Assembly (NCBI GenBank): GCA_027063585.1
Contig: JAMORM010000122.1
Location: forward strand, 1-5,218
Source: Sulfurimonas sp.
Lineage (GTDB): Bacteria > Campylobacterota > Campylobacteria > Campylobacterales > Sulfurimonadaceae
Reading direction: 5' to 3'
DNA length: 5,218 nucleotides
Below, piece by piece: positions 4,363 through 5,218 of the stretch. A model generated the notes under the pieces. It saw only the letters and a list, made by a program, of their open reading frames with translations. It was not told the origin of the DNA and searched no databases. The translations under genes and the position numbers were made by a program. How positions within the stretch are numbered: the first letter of the stretch is position 1; each line of letters starts with the position of its first letter.

Positions 4363-5218
4363 CTAATTTTTTCCTTTTTTAAGACCTTTGCACTGACAAT
4401 ATATTCATCACTTTGTGCTTCAAACACATCATTTATTTTGAGAGAAGATAAATCCACTACCTGTGAATCTTTTACAATCTGTGCAAAGCCTTTTTTATTT
4501 TTATATTTTGGATTATTTGATTCTAGCATTTTTTGTAGATTTAAAAGTTGATTTTGCGCAATATTAAGAACACTTTGAATGGTTTGGGGAAATCTTTGTT
4601 TGAGAGCATCCACATCTTTTTTATAACTTTGTAATCGAAAAGTAATTGCTTGTGTAAAATCTTCTTGCAGTTTTTGAATCTCATTAAAACTGTATTGTAA
4701 TTTTTTTTCTACCGAATGTTGCACGTAAGAGTTCTTTACATGATAAAGCTCTTGCTGTAGATTATATACTTTTTGCGTTATTTTTTGCGTTAACTGTGTT
4801 GATAAAGAGTCTAAATACTGATACAGTTCATTGGTATCTGGTAGTATCATCTCCATTGCAGCACTTGGTGTCGGTGCCCGTAAATCTGCCACAAAATCGC
4901 TGATAACCCAGTCTATTTCATGCCCAACAGCTGAAACAATCGGTGTTTTGGCATAAAATACGGCATCGGCAACACTCTCTTCATTAAAAGCCCATAAATC
5001 CTCTATACTTCCGCCGCCGCGACCGATAACTATAATATCATATGCTTTTGCATCTGCGATTTTCAACGCATTGACTATAGAAAAAGCAGCCCCTTCGCCT
5101 TGAACAAGTACATCATAAATATCTATTTCCAAGAGCCTGTAACGTGAATTTGCTACGCGCAACATATCTTGCAATGCCGCTCCGGTTTGTGAGGTAATAA
5201 AAGCAATACGAGATGGGA
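4359..5218 (-). CDS. xseA: Exodeoxyribonuclease VII large subunit, C-terminal part (cut by right edge)
   Basis: XseA with XseB forms exonuclease VII, which degrades single-stranded DNA to oligonucleotides from either end in the cytoplasm. The reading frame is open to base 5218. The first complete codons give PSRIAFITSQTGAALQDML, which matches the family's start-of-catalytic-domain block (usually T-S-P-T-G-A-A; Gln replaces Pro here). Numbering from the first full codon, GRGGGSIEDLWAFN lies at 65-78, VSAVGHEID at 94-102 and DLRAPTPSAA at 111-120, all hallmarks of the catalytic core. A long helical, glutamine-rich region follows (about 130-235), the coiled coil that carries XseB subunits, and then a short C-terminal beta segment. 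The N-terminal OB-fold, roughly the first 100-130 residues, lies beyond the window. About 285 residues are visible, which agrees with a complete protein of about 390-420. Its stop overlaps the start of the FmdE-like gene. Confidence 0.97.
   Translation of the reverse strand, partial: PSRIAFITSQTGAALQDMLRVANSRYRLLEIDIYDVLVQGEGAAFSIVNALKIADAKAYDIIVIGRGGGSIEDLWAFNEESVADAVFYAKTPIVSAVGHEIDWVISDFVADLRAPTPSAAMEMILPDTNELYQYLDSLSTQLTQKITQKVYNLQQELYHVKNSYVQHSVEKKLQYSFNEIQKLQEDFTQAITFRLQSYKKDVDALKQRFPQTIQSVLNIAQNQLLNLQKMLESNNPKYKNKKGFAQIVKDSQVVDLSSLKINDVFEAQSDEYIVSAKVLKKEKIR

Noticed and set aside
4348..4551. Plus-strand open frame over the xseA end
   Set aside because: It is antisense to the xseA C-terminus and the start of the FmdE-like gene. 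Its hydrophobic look comes from reverse-reading lysine-rich codons.
5172..5174. TTG as the start codon of xseA
   Set aside because: The frame continues upstream to the window edge and encodes the conserved block just before it (R-I-A-F-I-T-S-x-T-G-A-A). The TTG is an internal leucine and the gene is cut by the window.
1..5218. Search for tRNA, rRNA, CRISPR arrays, insertion sequences and defence genes
   Set aside because: Nearly all of the window is accounted for by coding regions and short intergenic gaps. No repeat arrays, transposase motifs or tRNA-like cloverleaf sequences were seen.

Overview
The window reads as a chromosomal segment of a Campylobacterota (Epsilonproteobacteria) bacterium, probably a free-living relative of Sulfurimonas or Nitratiruptor rather than a host-associated Campylobacter. 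The evidence is the AT-rich sequence, A-rich ribosome binding sites, promoters with a clear -10 box but no obvious -35 box, and gene order. From memory, the order flhF-folK-aroQ facing away from an aminofutalosine deaminase gene and sppA matches a conserved Campylobacter jejuni locus (Cj0064c to Cj0068). The genus is an inference; I could not run a search.

Layout. On the minus strand, reading leftwards from about 1108, lie aroQ (shikimate pathway), folK (folate pathway) and the first 47 codons of flhF (polar flagellum GTPase), tightly packed; folK and flhF overlap by ATGA. Next to them, also on the minus strand but with its own likely promoter and terminator, is a 110-residue cysteine-rich protein that I do not recognise (1196-1528). 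A 128-bp divergent intergenic region follows, with candidate promoters in both directions and a perfect 15-bp palindrome. On the plus strand, an aminodeoxyfutalosine deaminase (menaquinone synthesis) abuts an SppA-type membrane peptidase. sppA ends at a hairpin shared with a convergent minus-strand pair: xseA (large subunit of exonuclease VII, cut by the right edge) and, coupled to it by another ATGA overlap, a protein with an FmdE-type domain.

How the genes fit together. AroQ feeds the shikimate pathway to chorismate, which is the precursor of p-aminobenzoate for folate (the FolK pathway) and of futalosine-route menaquinone (the deaminase). The left and middle genes therefore share a metabolic root, although they are transcribed in opposite directions. 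FlhF, SppA and XseA have no clear functional link to them and look like conserved neighbours. No mobile element, CRISPR array, tRNA or rRNA is visible. Most of the window is ordinary core genome. The two items most worth a second look are the small cysteine-rich protein with its palindromic promoter region, and the FmdE-domain protein coupled to xseA.
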